Shown here piece by piece: positions 20,092 to 28,126 of a DNA stretch of 38,199 bases (position 1 is the first letter of the stretch; each line of letters begins with the position of its first letter). The DNA is from Alphaproteobacteria bacterium. Lineage in GTDB: Bacteria; Pseudomonadota; Alphaproteobacteria; Sphingomonadales; Emcibacteraceae. Under the pieces are notes generated by a model, which was not told where the DNA came from, searched no databases, and saw only the letters and a list, made by a program, of their open reading frames with translations. Location: the NCBI GenBank assembly GCA_020446675.1, contig JAGREE010000072.1:1-38199 (forward strand), given 5' to 3'. The translations under genes were made by a program, and so were the position numbers.

Positions 20092-20580
20092 ATGTTTGAT
20101 GTTGGATTTCCAGAACTTTTTATTATTGCAGTGCTGGCAATTATATTTGTTGGTCCTAAAGACCTGCCGAAAGTTGTTCGTTCGGGTATGACATTGATGC
20201 GTAAGATCCGGGAAATGGGTCGGGAATTTCAGGATGGTGTCAAAAAAATGGCTGATGAGGTTGAGCTTGAAGCGGTAACGCGCAAGCTCAACGAAGCGGC
20301 AAATATTCCGCTTGAAGATGCAGGATCAAAGAAAAAAGATGATAGCGCGTCAAATGAATTCGCTGATTACAAAGAATTTGATTATGACGAATATGACTAT
20401 GATCATGGCGGTTACTCGCCTTCTGCCAAAAGCAAGAAAAAGGATTCAGTAAAAGACACAGCATCCAATGATGAGGCGACTAATGAGCAATCCACCGATA
20501 AAGCAGAAAGTCCTGTAGAAACAGCATCTGAACAAGCATCTGAGAATGCCAACGAAAATAAGAGTAAACAAGATGTCTGA
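20092..20580 (+). CDS. tatB: Twin-arginine translocase subunit TatB
   Basis: TatB works with TatC to recognise twin-arginine signal peptides. The 162 residues begin MFDVGFPELFIIAVLAIIFVGPKDLPKV read in parts: a membrane helix (about 6-21) then the GPKDLP hinge, and an amphipathic helix to about 70. The tail is long and low-complexity; residues 90-108 form an unusual Asp/Tyr-rich run (DYKEFDYDEYDYDHGGY), then a Lys/Ser and Glu/Ala/Asn tail. Its final bases overlap the tatC start (ATGTCTGA), so tatC is translationally coupled. Confidence 0.95.
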   Translation: MFDVGFPELFIIAVLAIIFVGPKDLPKVVRSGMTLMRKIREMGREFQDGVKKMADEVELEAVTRKLNEAANIPLEDAGSKKKDDSASNEFADYKEFDYDEYDYDHGGYSPSAKSKKKDSVKDTASNDEATNEQSTDKAESPVETASEQASENANENKSKQDV

Positions 20581-21385
20581 TATATCGGAAGATGACGAAA
20601 TAGAAGAAAGCGCGGCACCGCTTCTTGACCATTTAATAGAGCTTAGATCCCGCCTTATCTGGTGTGTCGTCTATATTATAGTTGCTTTCTTTGTCTGTTT
20701 TTATTTTGCTGATGATATCTATAATTTTTTAGCACAGCCTTTTGTGGATGTAGCAAGGGAACATGGCAAAGAACCTACGATGATTTTTACAGGATTGCAG
20801 GATAAGTTTTTTGTAAATATCCGCCTTAGTTTCTATGTGGCGCTTTGTGTGACATTTCCAATGGTATCTATGCAGATATGGAAATTTGTGGCCCCCGGAC
20901 TTTATAAAAATGAACGGCATGCCTTTTTACCATTTTTGGTTGGGACGCCGGTCCTGTTTGTGATGGGGGCATCTCTTGCCTATTATGTAGTTATTCCTAA
21001 CGCCTGGAATTTCTTTATCTCATATGAAGTTGGCGTCGCTTCTGAGGTGAGCAAAGAAATTGGAAACCAGGCACAGCTTCATATCCAATCATTGCCGGCG
21101 GTAAAAGAATATCTTTCACTGACAATATTATTGATGTTCGGGTTCGCGCTTAGCTTTCAGTTGCCGGTGCTGTTGTTGCTGTTGGCGCGTGTTGGATTGG
21201 TAACGGCAGATGGTTTGGCTAAACATAGAAAATATATGATTGTCGGTGCTTTTGCTTTTGCTGCTTTTATGACCCCACCTGATCCGATCAGCCAAATCAG
21301 CCTTGCAGTGCCGGTATTGCTGCTTTATGAAATATCAATAATCGTAATAAGACTAACAATAAAACAGCCGGAAGAACATGTTTGA
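20573..21385 (+). CDS. tatC: Twin-arginine translocase subunit TatC
   Basis: TatC is the multi-spanning receptor of the Tat system. I take the ATG at 20573, which overlaps the tatB stop and gives 270 residues beginning [28 protein letters not shown]; an in-frame ATG at 20546 would add nine residues inside tatB. The conserved HLIELRSRL (about 19-27) that contacts the signal peptide, six hydrophobic segments, and the [11 protein letters not shown] loop before the last helices are visible. Its end overlaps serS by 8 bases. Confidence 0.96.
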   Translation: MSDISEDDEIEESAAPLLDHLIELRSRLIWCVVYIIVAFFVCFYFADDIYNFLAQPFVDVAREHGKEPTMIFTGLQDKFFVNIRLSFYVALCVTFPMVSMQIWKFVAPGLYKNERHAFLPFLVGTPVLFVMGASLAYYVVIPNAWNFFISYEVGVASEVSKEIGNQAQLHIQSLPAVKEYLSLTILLMFGFALSFQLPVLLLLLARVGLVTADGLAKHRKYMIVGAFAFAAFMTPPDPISQISLAVPVLLLYEISIIVIRLTIKQPEEHV

Positions 21386-22652
21386 TATTAAAGCCATCCG
21401 TGAAAATCCTAAATTCTTTGATGATGCGTGGGCCCGGCGGGGACTTAAGCCATTAACGGAAGAACTGATAAAGCTGGATGCTCAATTGCGCGAAAAGCAA
21501 ACAGACCTCCAGGATTGTCAGGCCCGACGCAATGATGCGTCAAAAGCTATTGGTATTGCCAAATCAAAAGGCGAAGACGCATCCTCAGCAATGAGCGAAG
21601 TGGCCAATTTGAAAATCAGGATGACGACCCTTGAAGACGAAGTGAGGGTATTAAGTGATCAACTGAATGCAGCACTGGCAGGTATAGCGAATATACCCTA
21701 TTCGGAAGTGCCGGATGGAGCGGATGAAGAAGGAAATGTTGAGGTTCGCAAATGGGGTGATATTCCATCCTTTGATTTTGAACCAAAGCAGCATTTCGAT
21801 CTTGGAGAACAATTAGGACAGATGGATTTTGATTTGGCCGCCAGAATGTCAGGTGCCAGATTTGTACTGCTTCGTTCCGATCTGGCTAAACTCGAACGGG
21901 CGCTTGCCGCTTTTATGCTTGACATGCACACAACTGAATTTGGTTATGAAGAGGTTTCTGTTCCCCTTCTTGTTCGTGATCAGGCACTTTTTGGAACCAG
22001 CCAGCTTCCTAAGTTTGAAGAAGATCTTTTTAAAACCACATCAGATCATTATCTCATTCCGACGGGTGAGGTACCATTAACAAACATGGTCAGAGACAGC
22101 ATCGTCGAAGAAGAAAAATTGCCTATAAGATTAACCTGTCTAAGTAGTTGTTATCGTTCTGAGGCTGGCTCAGCCGGACGGGACACGCGCGGGATGATCC
22201 GCCTTCACCAGTTTCAGAAAGTTGAAATGGTCAGTATTACCGCACCAGAGCAATCAAGTGATGAGCTTGAGCGTATGACTTCAATAGCCGAAGAAGTCCT
22301 CAAAAGACTAAAGCTTCCATACAGAGTTGTTATGTTATGTACAGGTGATATGGGCTTTGCTGCTCATAAAACTTATGATCTTGAAGTGTGGCTTCCCGGT
22401 CAGAATGGTTATCGGGAGATTTCAAGCTGCTCAAATACCGGTGATTTTCAGGCACGACGAATGAAAGCCAGATGCCGTCCAAAAAATGATAAAAAAACAA
22501 GGTATGTCCATACTTTAAATGGGTCCGGCCTTGCCGTTGGTCGGACGCTTGTAGCCGTCCTTGAAAATTATCAGCAGGCGGATGGTTCTATTAAAATTCC
22601 GGATGTCTTAATTCCATATATGGGAGGACAAGAGGTGATTTTTTCCTCTTAA
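21378..22652 (+). CDS. serS: Seryl-tRNA synthetase
   Basis: This class II synthetase charges tRNA-Ser and supplies Ser-tRNA(Sec) where present. The 424 residues show the N-terminal coiled-coil arm (about 25-110, Lys/Glu/Gln-rich), motif 2 as [22 protein letters not shown] read in parts ([13 protein letters not shown] then HQFQKVE) and motif 3 as [18 protein letters not shown]. The start [15 protein letters not shown] is standard. Overlap with tatC implies coupled translation, a common alphaproteobacterial linkage. Confidence 0.98.
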   Translation: MFDIKAIRENPKFFDDAWARRGLKPLTEELIKLDAQLREKQTDLQDCQARRNDASKAIGIAKSKGEDASSAMSEVANLKIRMTTLEDEVRVLSDQLNAALAGIANIPYSEVPDGADEEGNVEVRKWGDIPSFDFEPKQHFDLGEQLGQMDFDLAARMSGARFVLLRSDLAKLERALAAFMLDMHTTEFGYEEVSVPLLVRDQALFGTSQLPKFEEDLFKTTSDHYLIPTGEVPLTNMVRDSIVEEEKLPIRLTCLSSCYRSEAGSAGRDTRGMIRLHQFQKVEMVSITAPEQSSDELERMTSIAEEVLKRLKLPYRVVMLCTGDMGFAAHKTYDLEVWLPGQNGYREISSCSNTGDFQARRMKARCRPKNDKKTRYVHTLNGSGLAVGRTLVAVLENYQQADGSIKIPDVLIPYMGGQEVIFSS

Positions 22653-22668
22653 AGTGTTTAGTAAGTTT

Positions 22669-23316
22669 ATGAAAAGTAGCCTAAAATCCAAAAAAAAACA
22701 GTTAATAGAGAATTTAAGAGCTCAGGGAATCACTGATGAAAAGGTTCTTGAGGTTATATCCGAAATTCCCAGAGAAGATTTTATTCCCGATTTTTTAAGA
22801 AATCAGGCGTATGAAAATGCTGCTCTTCCAATCGAAAGCGGGCAAACTATAAGCCAGCCTTATATCGTGGCTTACATGACACAGGAACTCCAAGTCGAGA
22901 AAAAACATAAAGTGCTCGAAATTGGAACGGGGTCGGGATATCAGGCGGTGGTTTTGGCGAAATTATGTAAGCGGCTTTTTACAATTGAGCGTCATATGCC
23001 ACTTTATAAATCGGCAGAAGAAATGTTTAAAAAACTCCGGATTTTTAATATTACGACGCTTTTTGGCAACGGTATTAAGGGATGGAAAGAACAGGAACCA
23101 TTTGATCGGATTATGGTTACAGCGGCGGGTGAGGAAATCCCCGATGAATTATTATATCAGTTAAAAGATGGCGGGATAATGATTATCCCTGTCGGTGCAC
23201 AGGATGAAACACAACATATTATACGTATAACCCGGCATGGGGATGATTTTGATGTTAAAACATTGCTGCCAGTGAAATTTGTTCCATTGCTATCGGGTAT
23301 TGTGCATTCGTCTTAA
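22669..23316 (+). CDS. pcm: Protein-L-isoaspartate O-methyltransferase
   Basis: Pcm repairs isoaspartyl damage in proteins using S-adenosylmethionine. I chose the ATG at 22669 (215 residues); a GTG at 22654 just after the serS stop is an alternative. Family motifs are IPREDFIPDFLRNQAYENAALPI (about 34-57, in parts), the substrate loop GQTISQPYIVAYMTQ, the SAM-binding VLEIGTGSGYQAVVLA (about 83-98), and FDRIMVTAAGEEIPDELLYQLKDGG. It lies between serS and the LysM/LytM lipoprotein gene. The nucleotidase gene surE, often between serS and pcm in alphaproteobacteria, is not here. Confidence 0.93.
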   Translation: MKSSLKSKKKQLIENLRAQGITDEKVLEVISEIPREDFIPDFLRNQAYENAALPIESGQTISQPYIVAYMTQELQVEKKHKVLEIGTGSGYQAVVLAKLCKRLFTIERHMPLYKSAEEMFKKLRIFNITTLFGNGIKGWKEQEPFDRIMVTAAGEEIPDELLYQLKDGGIMIIPVGAQDETQHIIRITRHGDDFDVKTLLPVKFVPLLSGIVHSS

Positions 23317-23335
23317 TGCCTGCTATAATTTTTAT

Positions 23336-24328
23336 ATGAATTTAAAAAAGGCATTATATTTATTTTTACAGTTTATTGTCGTAACCGTTCTTTCGGGTTG
23401 TTCTCTTGGTTATGACAGCCCGGGGCCATTCCCGTATTCTCATGTCAATCAGACTGACCCGACTCCATCAACATTTCATTCACAGCCTGCAACAGGTGCA
23501 CAATCGGCAAATAATACGCCTGCACAAAACCCGACACCGCGGACTAAACCGATCGTTCCGGCGACCGTTAATGTGTCGACTATACCGGCAACCAAGCCGT
23601 CTGCTTCAACAACACTGGTAACGGTCAGGAAAGGCGACACAGTTTATGCGATATCACGCAGGTATGGTGTTACAGTTCGGTCTGTTATCAGCACCAATAA
23701 CCTGAAACCGCCCTACTTACTTAAACTCGGGCAGAATTTATCAATTCCGACTGTAATAAATTATACCGTAAAGAGAGGCGATACGGTCTACGGCGTATCC
23801 AGGGCAAACGGCGTTATGATGAATGATCTTGTCAGAATAAACGAATTGAGACAGCCATATGCATTAAGGGTTGGGCAGGTACTCAAAATTCCTGGTCATG
23901 ACCAATCGTCCATTATGAAAGTTGATATTGCCCCACCACCCCAAATTTCAGGGAAAGGGTTTATGTGGCCAGTGCAGGGCAATATTATCTCCAGCTACGG
24001 ACCAAAGCAGGCAGGCTATCATAATGATGGTATAAATATTCGCGCTTCACCGGGAACGCCCGTATATGCTTCCGAAAGCGGTGTTGTCGTACATGCAAGT
24101 AATAAGCTTGAAGGATACGGAAATCTCATCCTTATTAAACACCAGAATGGATGGGTTACGGCCTATGCGCATAATCAGGTGATGCTGGTTAAAAAAGGGC
24201 AGAATGTGGTTCGTGGTCAGGTTATCGCCCGGGTTGGTAGTTCAGGGCGGGTAAACAGTCCGCAGCTACATTTTGAAATGCGAAAAGGCTCTCGTGCGGT
24301 TGATCCCAAACTCTATCTTAATAGCTAA
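23336..24328 (+). CDS. LysM/LytM (M23-like) outer-membrane lipoprotein, probable amidase activator
   Basis: This NlpD/DipM-type lipoprotein has 330 residues from the ATG at 23336; an upstream frame from 23279 would overlap pcm. The signal peptide ends in the lipobox LSGC, making Cys22 the lipidated residue. Then come a Pro/Thr linker (25-92), two LysM domains (about 94-138 and 142-186) for peptidoglycan binding, and a C-terminal M23 domain (about 208-328). The metal site looks degenerate: the usual HxGID zinc motif aligns with NDGIN (230-234), and the HxH motif is QLH (310-312); only His279 (AYAHN) and His312 remain. Such proteins typically activate cell-wall amidases at the septum rather than cut themselves. 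The pcm neighbour is standard for this gene in proteobacteria. Confidence 0.9.
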   Translation: MNLKKALYLFLQFIVVTVLSGCSLGYDSPGPFPYSHVNQTDPTPSTFHSQPATGAQSANNTPAQNPTPRTKPIVPATVNVSTIPATKPSASTTLVTVRKGDTVYAISRRYGVTVRSVISTNNLKPPYLLKLGQNLSIPTVINYTVKRGDTVYGVSRANGVMMNDLVRINELRQPYALRVGQVLKIPGHDQSSIMKVDIAPPPQISGKGFMWPVQGNIISSYGPKQAGYHNDGINIRASPGTPVYASESGVVVHASNKLEGYGNLILIKHQNGWVTAYAHNQVMLVKKGQNVVRGQVIARVGSSGRVNSPQLHFEMRKGSRAVDPKLYLNS

Positions 24329-24464
24329 TCTGATATATTAGTAAAATTGCAATAAATCCACGTTAAGAAGGTTATTATAATAAAATACAATGAATTATTT
24401 TTTGTTAAGAAGAGAATAAGTTAGGTATAGCCATGTGAATATATGGGGGAAAGGTAAATATTAA
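24329..24464. other. AT-rich gap before the asparagine-synthetase-like pair
   Basis: This 136-base gap is among the largest in the window. The only peptide-sized frame on the plus strand is nine codons (MNYFLLRRE, from 24390), with no ribosome site; a similar nine-codon frame exists on the minus strand. Neither is a credible precursor peptide. No convincing terminator follows the lipoprotein gene. Confidence 0.6.
24402..24431 (+). promoter_or_regulatory. Possible promoter of the asparagine-synthetase-like pair
   Basis: TTGTTA (24402-24407) and TATAGC (24426-24431) are separated by 18 bases, about 35 bases before the ATG at 24465. GGGGGAAAGG (24445-24454) is a strong ribosome site 10 bases before that ATG. 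Confidence 0.35.
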
Positions 24465-26204
24465 ATGGAAAATTCAATTGAGCTAAACTTAAAGTCGCTT
24501 AATGAATATATTGAAGGAAAATGTGGAGGAAAAGAGTTTTTTCTTGGTTGTTGGTCGAATAAGAATTTTAAAAAGACGTTAATCGGCGACTATGACAACA
24601 TACACTGTGAACAGGGTAAAAATTGGTTGGTATTAAGAAACGGTGCGGATCAGGTAAAAGGGCTATTATTCCCTAAGAAGCAATCTTCAGATCCTGAGAT
24701 AACTGTATTTAAGGGATATCTGGCTGAACAGGGAATCCATACTTATTCGGAAAGCCAAAAAGTGAGAAAATATTGGTCCGGGAACCATCTGAGCAAACAT
24801 AATGGTGTTTTTTCAGCAGTAACCATAACAGAAGAAGGGGCCAAATTAAATTTAATAACTGACCTGTTTGGTATAGCACCGCTATTTATTCGAAAGATTA
24901 AAAACTATATATTTTTCACCAATGTAGCGGGGCTACTGAGTTTGGAGAATGATACCCCAAATAAGATGTCCTGGATTATGAGGTTGTTATTAGGATATGT
25001 GCCCGGGAAAGAGACACTCGTTGAAGATGTGGAAAAAGTTTCTCCTGCCAGTATTGTATCTTATTCCACAGAGGGAAAAAACAAATCACAATGGTATAAT
25101 TATGATGAATTTCCAAAAGGCGAGGAACCTTATGATGATAAGGTCATAGATTTATCACACAAATATTTTAATGTAGCAATGAAACGCTGCCTTAACATTC
25201 AATACGGTACTAACTTGTTAGCACTTTCAAGCGGTTATGATAGCAGACGTATTTTTGCTAATTTATTAGACCTTGGCACTAATTTTAAAACCTGTACTGT
25301 GCAAATGCCTCATTATGGAGGGGAGGATGTCGATTCTGTATATGGCAAAAAAATTGCAAAAGATAACCGAGTTGACCATACATTAATTAAAATGGAAGAC
25401 CCTGAAGAATGGTATCATAATAAAATTCAGAAAAATTTTTGTTTTGATGGGTTATGTGATTATCATTCATGGAGTGTCAGATTTTTCAAACATTATAAAA
25501 ATGAAAAAATCTCATTATATGATGGCTTACTTGGGGATAATTTCATTTTTGCAGACTGGGAATATACTGAGCCTACTTTAGGCAGTATACCCAAAAATAC
25601 ACCTTGGTTTTTTAAAGATGATTTTGCACTGACTATCAATGAAATTGAGAAAAATTTCAGAAATCTATGGGCTTTCGAGAAAATTGGGAAAAATCGTGCC
25701 ATAATTAATTTTACTCTTTGGCAAGCTAGAAACAGTACAGCTTATTGGGCTCAGTTACAGACAAATCCAGGACAGGTTATTATCTATCCATATGCGGATA
25801 TAGACTATGTAGAGCTGATGATGCGTTTCAGAATGAAAGGTGAATATTCAAACCTTCCTCAAAAAGATGTATTGGATAAAAAATGGCCTGAACTTGCAAA
25901 ATATCCCGGTACAAGAGATATTCCTGAAAACTCTGCCAATATTAAAGAAAAACGCTCTGAAATGGATAAATATGCAAAAAATAAAATTCTTCAGGATTGT
26001 TTAAGTGGTAATGCCAATAAACAGTTTAAAAAAATATTAAGCTTAAAAGGCAGGATCATGATGTGGCTATCGCAGTATATTCCTGCAATAAGAAGAAAAA
26101 TCGACTGGTGGTCAGAACCATTGCCGGAAATGATTTATTGGTGGGTAAACCGTCCGCAAGTTATATCCATTAGAGAATTTTCGGAAAATAATAAATTACC
26201 TTAA
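24465..26204 (+). CDS. Asparagine synthetase B-like amidotransferase, copy 1
   Basis: This 579-residue protein is built like asparagine synthetase B but has unusual features, and its substrate is unknown. A glutaminase-like domain covers about 82-160 (GYLAEQGIHTYS, HNGVFSAVTI, DLFGIAPLFIRK, IFFTNVAGLLS), but residue 2 is Glu, so the catalytic cysteine for glutamine hydrolysis is missing. The synthetase domain has an ATP-binding PP-loop written SSGYDSR (255-261) instead of SGGxDS, GEDVDSVYGKKIA (286-298) in the place of the DE...A motif, and DGLLGDN (353-359) for the usual GxGGDE. ATP-driven amide formation with ammonia or an amine is inferred. Lasso-peptide cyclases and beta-lactam synthetase are relatives with altered substrates. 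The gene is AT-rich, and its downstream copy is about half identical by eye. A WW...YWWVNRP segment marks the C-terminus. Confidence 0.75.
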   Translation: MENSIELNLKSLNEYIEGKCGGKEFFLGCWSNKNFKKTLIGDYDNIHCEQGKNWLVLRNGADQVKGLLFPKKQSSDPEITVFKGYLAEQGIHTYSESQKVRKYWSGNHLSKHNGVFSAVTITEEGAKLNLITDLFGIAPLFIRKIKNYIFFTNVAGLLSLENDTPNKMSWIMRLLLGYVPGKETLVEDVEKVSPASIVSYSTEGKNKSQWYNYDEFPKGEEPYDDKVIDLSHKYFNVAMKRCLNIQYGTNLLALSSGYDSRRIFANLLDLGTNFKTCTVQMPHYGGEDVDSVYGKKIAKDNRVDHTLIKMEDPEEWYHNKIQKNFCFDGLCDYHSWSVRFFKHYKNEKISLYDGLLGDNFIFADWEYTEPTLGSIPKNTPWFFKDDFALTINEIEKNFRNLWAFEKIGKNRAIINFTLWQARNSTAYWAQLQTNPGQVIIYPYADIDYVELMMRFRMKGEYSNLPQKDVLDKKWPELAKYPGTRDIPENSANIKEKRSEMDKYAKNKILQDCLSGNANKQFKKILSLKGRIMMWLSQYIPAIRRKIDWWSEPLPEMIYWWVNRPQVISIREFSENNKLP

Positions 26205-26295
26205 ACTACCATCCGTTTTGTTAACGAATTAGTCAAACATATCATTCATAATATAAATTTAATGGGGACTGTTTAACAGTAAATATGAGGGTCTA

Positions 26296-28026
26296 ATGCA
26301 TACTGAGCTCACTCTGGATATTGAAGCTCTAGAAAATTATATTGAGGTCAAATGTGGTGGAAAAGAAGTATTTTTTGGCTTTTGGTCACCTAAAGATATT
26401 CAAGTTAAAATAGAGAGTGTTCCAGATAATTTACAGGTTGAACAGGGAAAAAACTGGTTTGCATTAAGAAACGGTGCAAAACTGTATAACGGTATATTAT
26501 TTCCCAAAATTCAAATCGGTGAAGGTCCCGAATTAGTCGTGATGAGAGGATATCTGGGCGAGGAAAATATTCATTCCTACAGTGATCCTAAAAAAGTTCG
26601 CGATTATTGGAGAGGGAATTTTCAACGCCGCCATAATGGTATTTTTAGTGCAGTTTCGATAACAGATGACGGGAAGAAACTGAATTTCATTTCGGATATT
26701 TTCGGGATTGGTGCTCTTTATTACCGGCAGGTTGGTGATGTGGTTTTTTTCTCTTCTGCTTCCGGATTACTCACAATGTGTGATGACCATCCTGATTATA
26801 CATCTTGGGTTTTGAATATAATCTTAGGCTTTATTCCCGGGAATGAAACGCTGACAAAGGAAATAAAATTAGTGGAACCCGCCAGCCACACCTGTTTTTC
26901 TGAACATGGAATGTCTGTAAAAAAATGGTACGGACCGGATGATTTTCCAGACGGTTCAGGTCTTGTTGATGATGCGGTTCTGGATAAATCACATGAATAT
27001 CTTTCACTCTCCGTAGAACGCTGTCTTAATCTTCATCATGGTAAAAATATATTACCATTATCAAGCGGACATGACAGCCGCCGGATATTTGGTCATTTGA
27101 ATGATAGCAAATTTTCATTTGAAACATGTACATTGCAGATTTCTACGGCAACGGGTGAAGATCTGGACTTGCCCTATGGTGAACGCATTGCCCATGATTA
27201 TAATATTGATCACACATCTATAAAATTACCAAAAAAACAGCAATGGCGTTCCAATGATATCTGCCGGATATTTTCAATGGATGCGCAAAGCAGGGTCCAT
27301 ACATGGTCCGTGCCGTTATTTGCCCATTATGCTAACCAGGCAATAACGATTTATGATGGATTGGGTGGAGATGTTTTTGGTTTTCATGGACTTGTCGTCA
27401 ACGAAGTAAAAGATATTAAACTTCCACTTTCTGTGCCAAAGCATTTTAGCGGTGAAATGATAGCGACAGATCAGGAAGTTACTGCAATAATCGAAAATAT
27501 GAAATCTAAATTCAAATTCGGTCCAAATCATGGACTACTTGTATTTCTGCATTCTGTTTCAAGAAAAATTACCAGCCTTTGGTCGCAGCAACAAACAAAG
27601 CCGGGGCAATTGGTTGTGTATCCTTATCTTGATCTAGATTATGTGGAGTTTATGCTGTCATATTCTTATAAGGAAAAGGTTTTTGAGCGAAATCAACTGA
27701 AAATAATGGAAAAATACTGGCCAAAATTAGCATCTTATCCTTCAAGTAGGGAAATTCCCAAAGACGCGGTCAGCCTTAATCATATTTATGAAACCAATAA
27801 CCGTTATTCCAAGAAATATCTACAGTCGAACTGCTCATCCAAAAATAATGACAAAATTGATTTTGGTAGTTTCCTAAGCTTAAGGGCAAGGGTAATTCTT
27901 GGTTTATCCCGCTATTATAAAAAACTGGATATCAGTTCAGGCTGGTGGATCAGGCCGGTTATTGAATATGTTTTCTGGTGGAAGAACCGACCCTTAATAT
28001 TCAAAATAAATTCCGAAAAAAAATAG
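26296..28026 (+). CDS. Asparagine synthetase B-like amidotransferase, copy 2
   Basis: This is a 576-residue paralogue of the preceding gene, 91 bases downstream. Residue 2 is His, so it too lacks the glutaminase cysteine. The N-terminal glutaminase-like domain runs about 83-161 (GYLGEENIHSYS, HNGIFSAVSI, DIFGIGALYYRQ, FFSSASGLL). The PP-loop is SSGHDSR (256-262), followed by GEDLDLPYGERIA and DGLGGDVFG, the latter closer to the classical GxGGDE motif than in copy 1. Both share a start block (ENYIEVKCGGKE, VEQGKNWFALRNGA) and end in WW...FWWKNRP, neither of which I recognise from standard AsnB proteins. GAGGG lies 4 bases before the ATG. Two such enzymes side by side might act as a heteromer or on two related acceptors; this is inference. 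No partner genes are adjacent. Confidence 0.75.
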   Translation: MHTELTLDIEALENYIEVKCGGKEVFFGFWSPKDIQVKIESVPDNLQVEQGKNWFALRNGAKLYNGILFPKIQIGEGPELVVMRGYLGEENIHSYSDPKKVRDYWRGNFQRRHNGIFSAVSITDDGKKLNFISDIFGIGALYYRQVGDVVFFSSASGLLTMCDDHPDYTSWVLNIILGFIPGNETLTKEIKLVEPASHTCFSEHGMSVKKWYGPDDFPDGSGLVDDAVLDKSHEYLSLSVERCLNLHHGKNILPLSSGHDSRRIFGHLNDSKFSFETCTLQISTATGEDLDLPYGERIAHDYNIDHTSIKLPKKQQWRSNDICRIFSMDAQSRVHTWSVPLFAHYANQAITIYDGLGGDVFGFHGLVVNEVKDIKLPLSVPKHFSGEMIATDQEVTAIIENMKSKFKFGPNHGLLVFLHSVSRKITSLWSQQQTKPGQLVVYPYLDLDYVEFMLSYSYKEKVFERNQLKIMEKYWPKLASYPSSREIPKDAVSLNHIYETNNRYSKKYLQSNCSSKNNDKIDFGSFLSLRARVILGLSRYYKKLDISSGWWIRPVIEYVFWWKNRPLIFKINSEKK

Positions 28027-28070
28027 AAAGATTTATTCTTAAATCCAATTGTTAAATCTTGTAATGTCGC

Positions 28071-28104
28071 ATTGATTGATCTATGGCTATCAATGTTGAT
28101 TGAT
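28071..28104. repeat. Short direct and inverted repeats before the dehydratase gene
   Basis: TTGATTGAT occurs at 28072-28080 and again at 28096-28104, 24 bases apart, and ATTGAT (28071-28076) is inverted as ATCAAT (28089-28094). The cluster lies 20-55 bases before the dehydratase ATG and could be an operator, though the region is AT-rich and chance is possible. Confidence 0.3.
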
Positions 28105-28126
28105 AAATTATAAGGTGAATAATCAT

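Noticed and set aside
24390..24419. Nine-codon frame MNYFLLRRE as a lasso-type precursor for the AsnB-like pair
   Set aside because: It is far too short for leader plus core, has no ribosome site, and no RRE or B-protein protease gene is nearby, so a lasso-peptide cluster is not supported.
28032..28047. Small hairpin GATTTA-TTCT-TAAATC after the second AsnB-like gene as a terminator
   Set aside because: The stem is only 6 bp, almost all A-T, and is not followed by a T-run.
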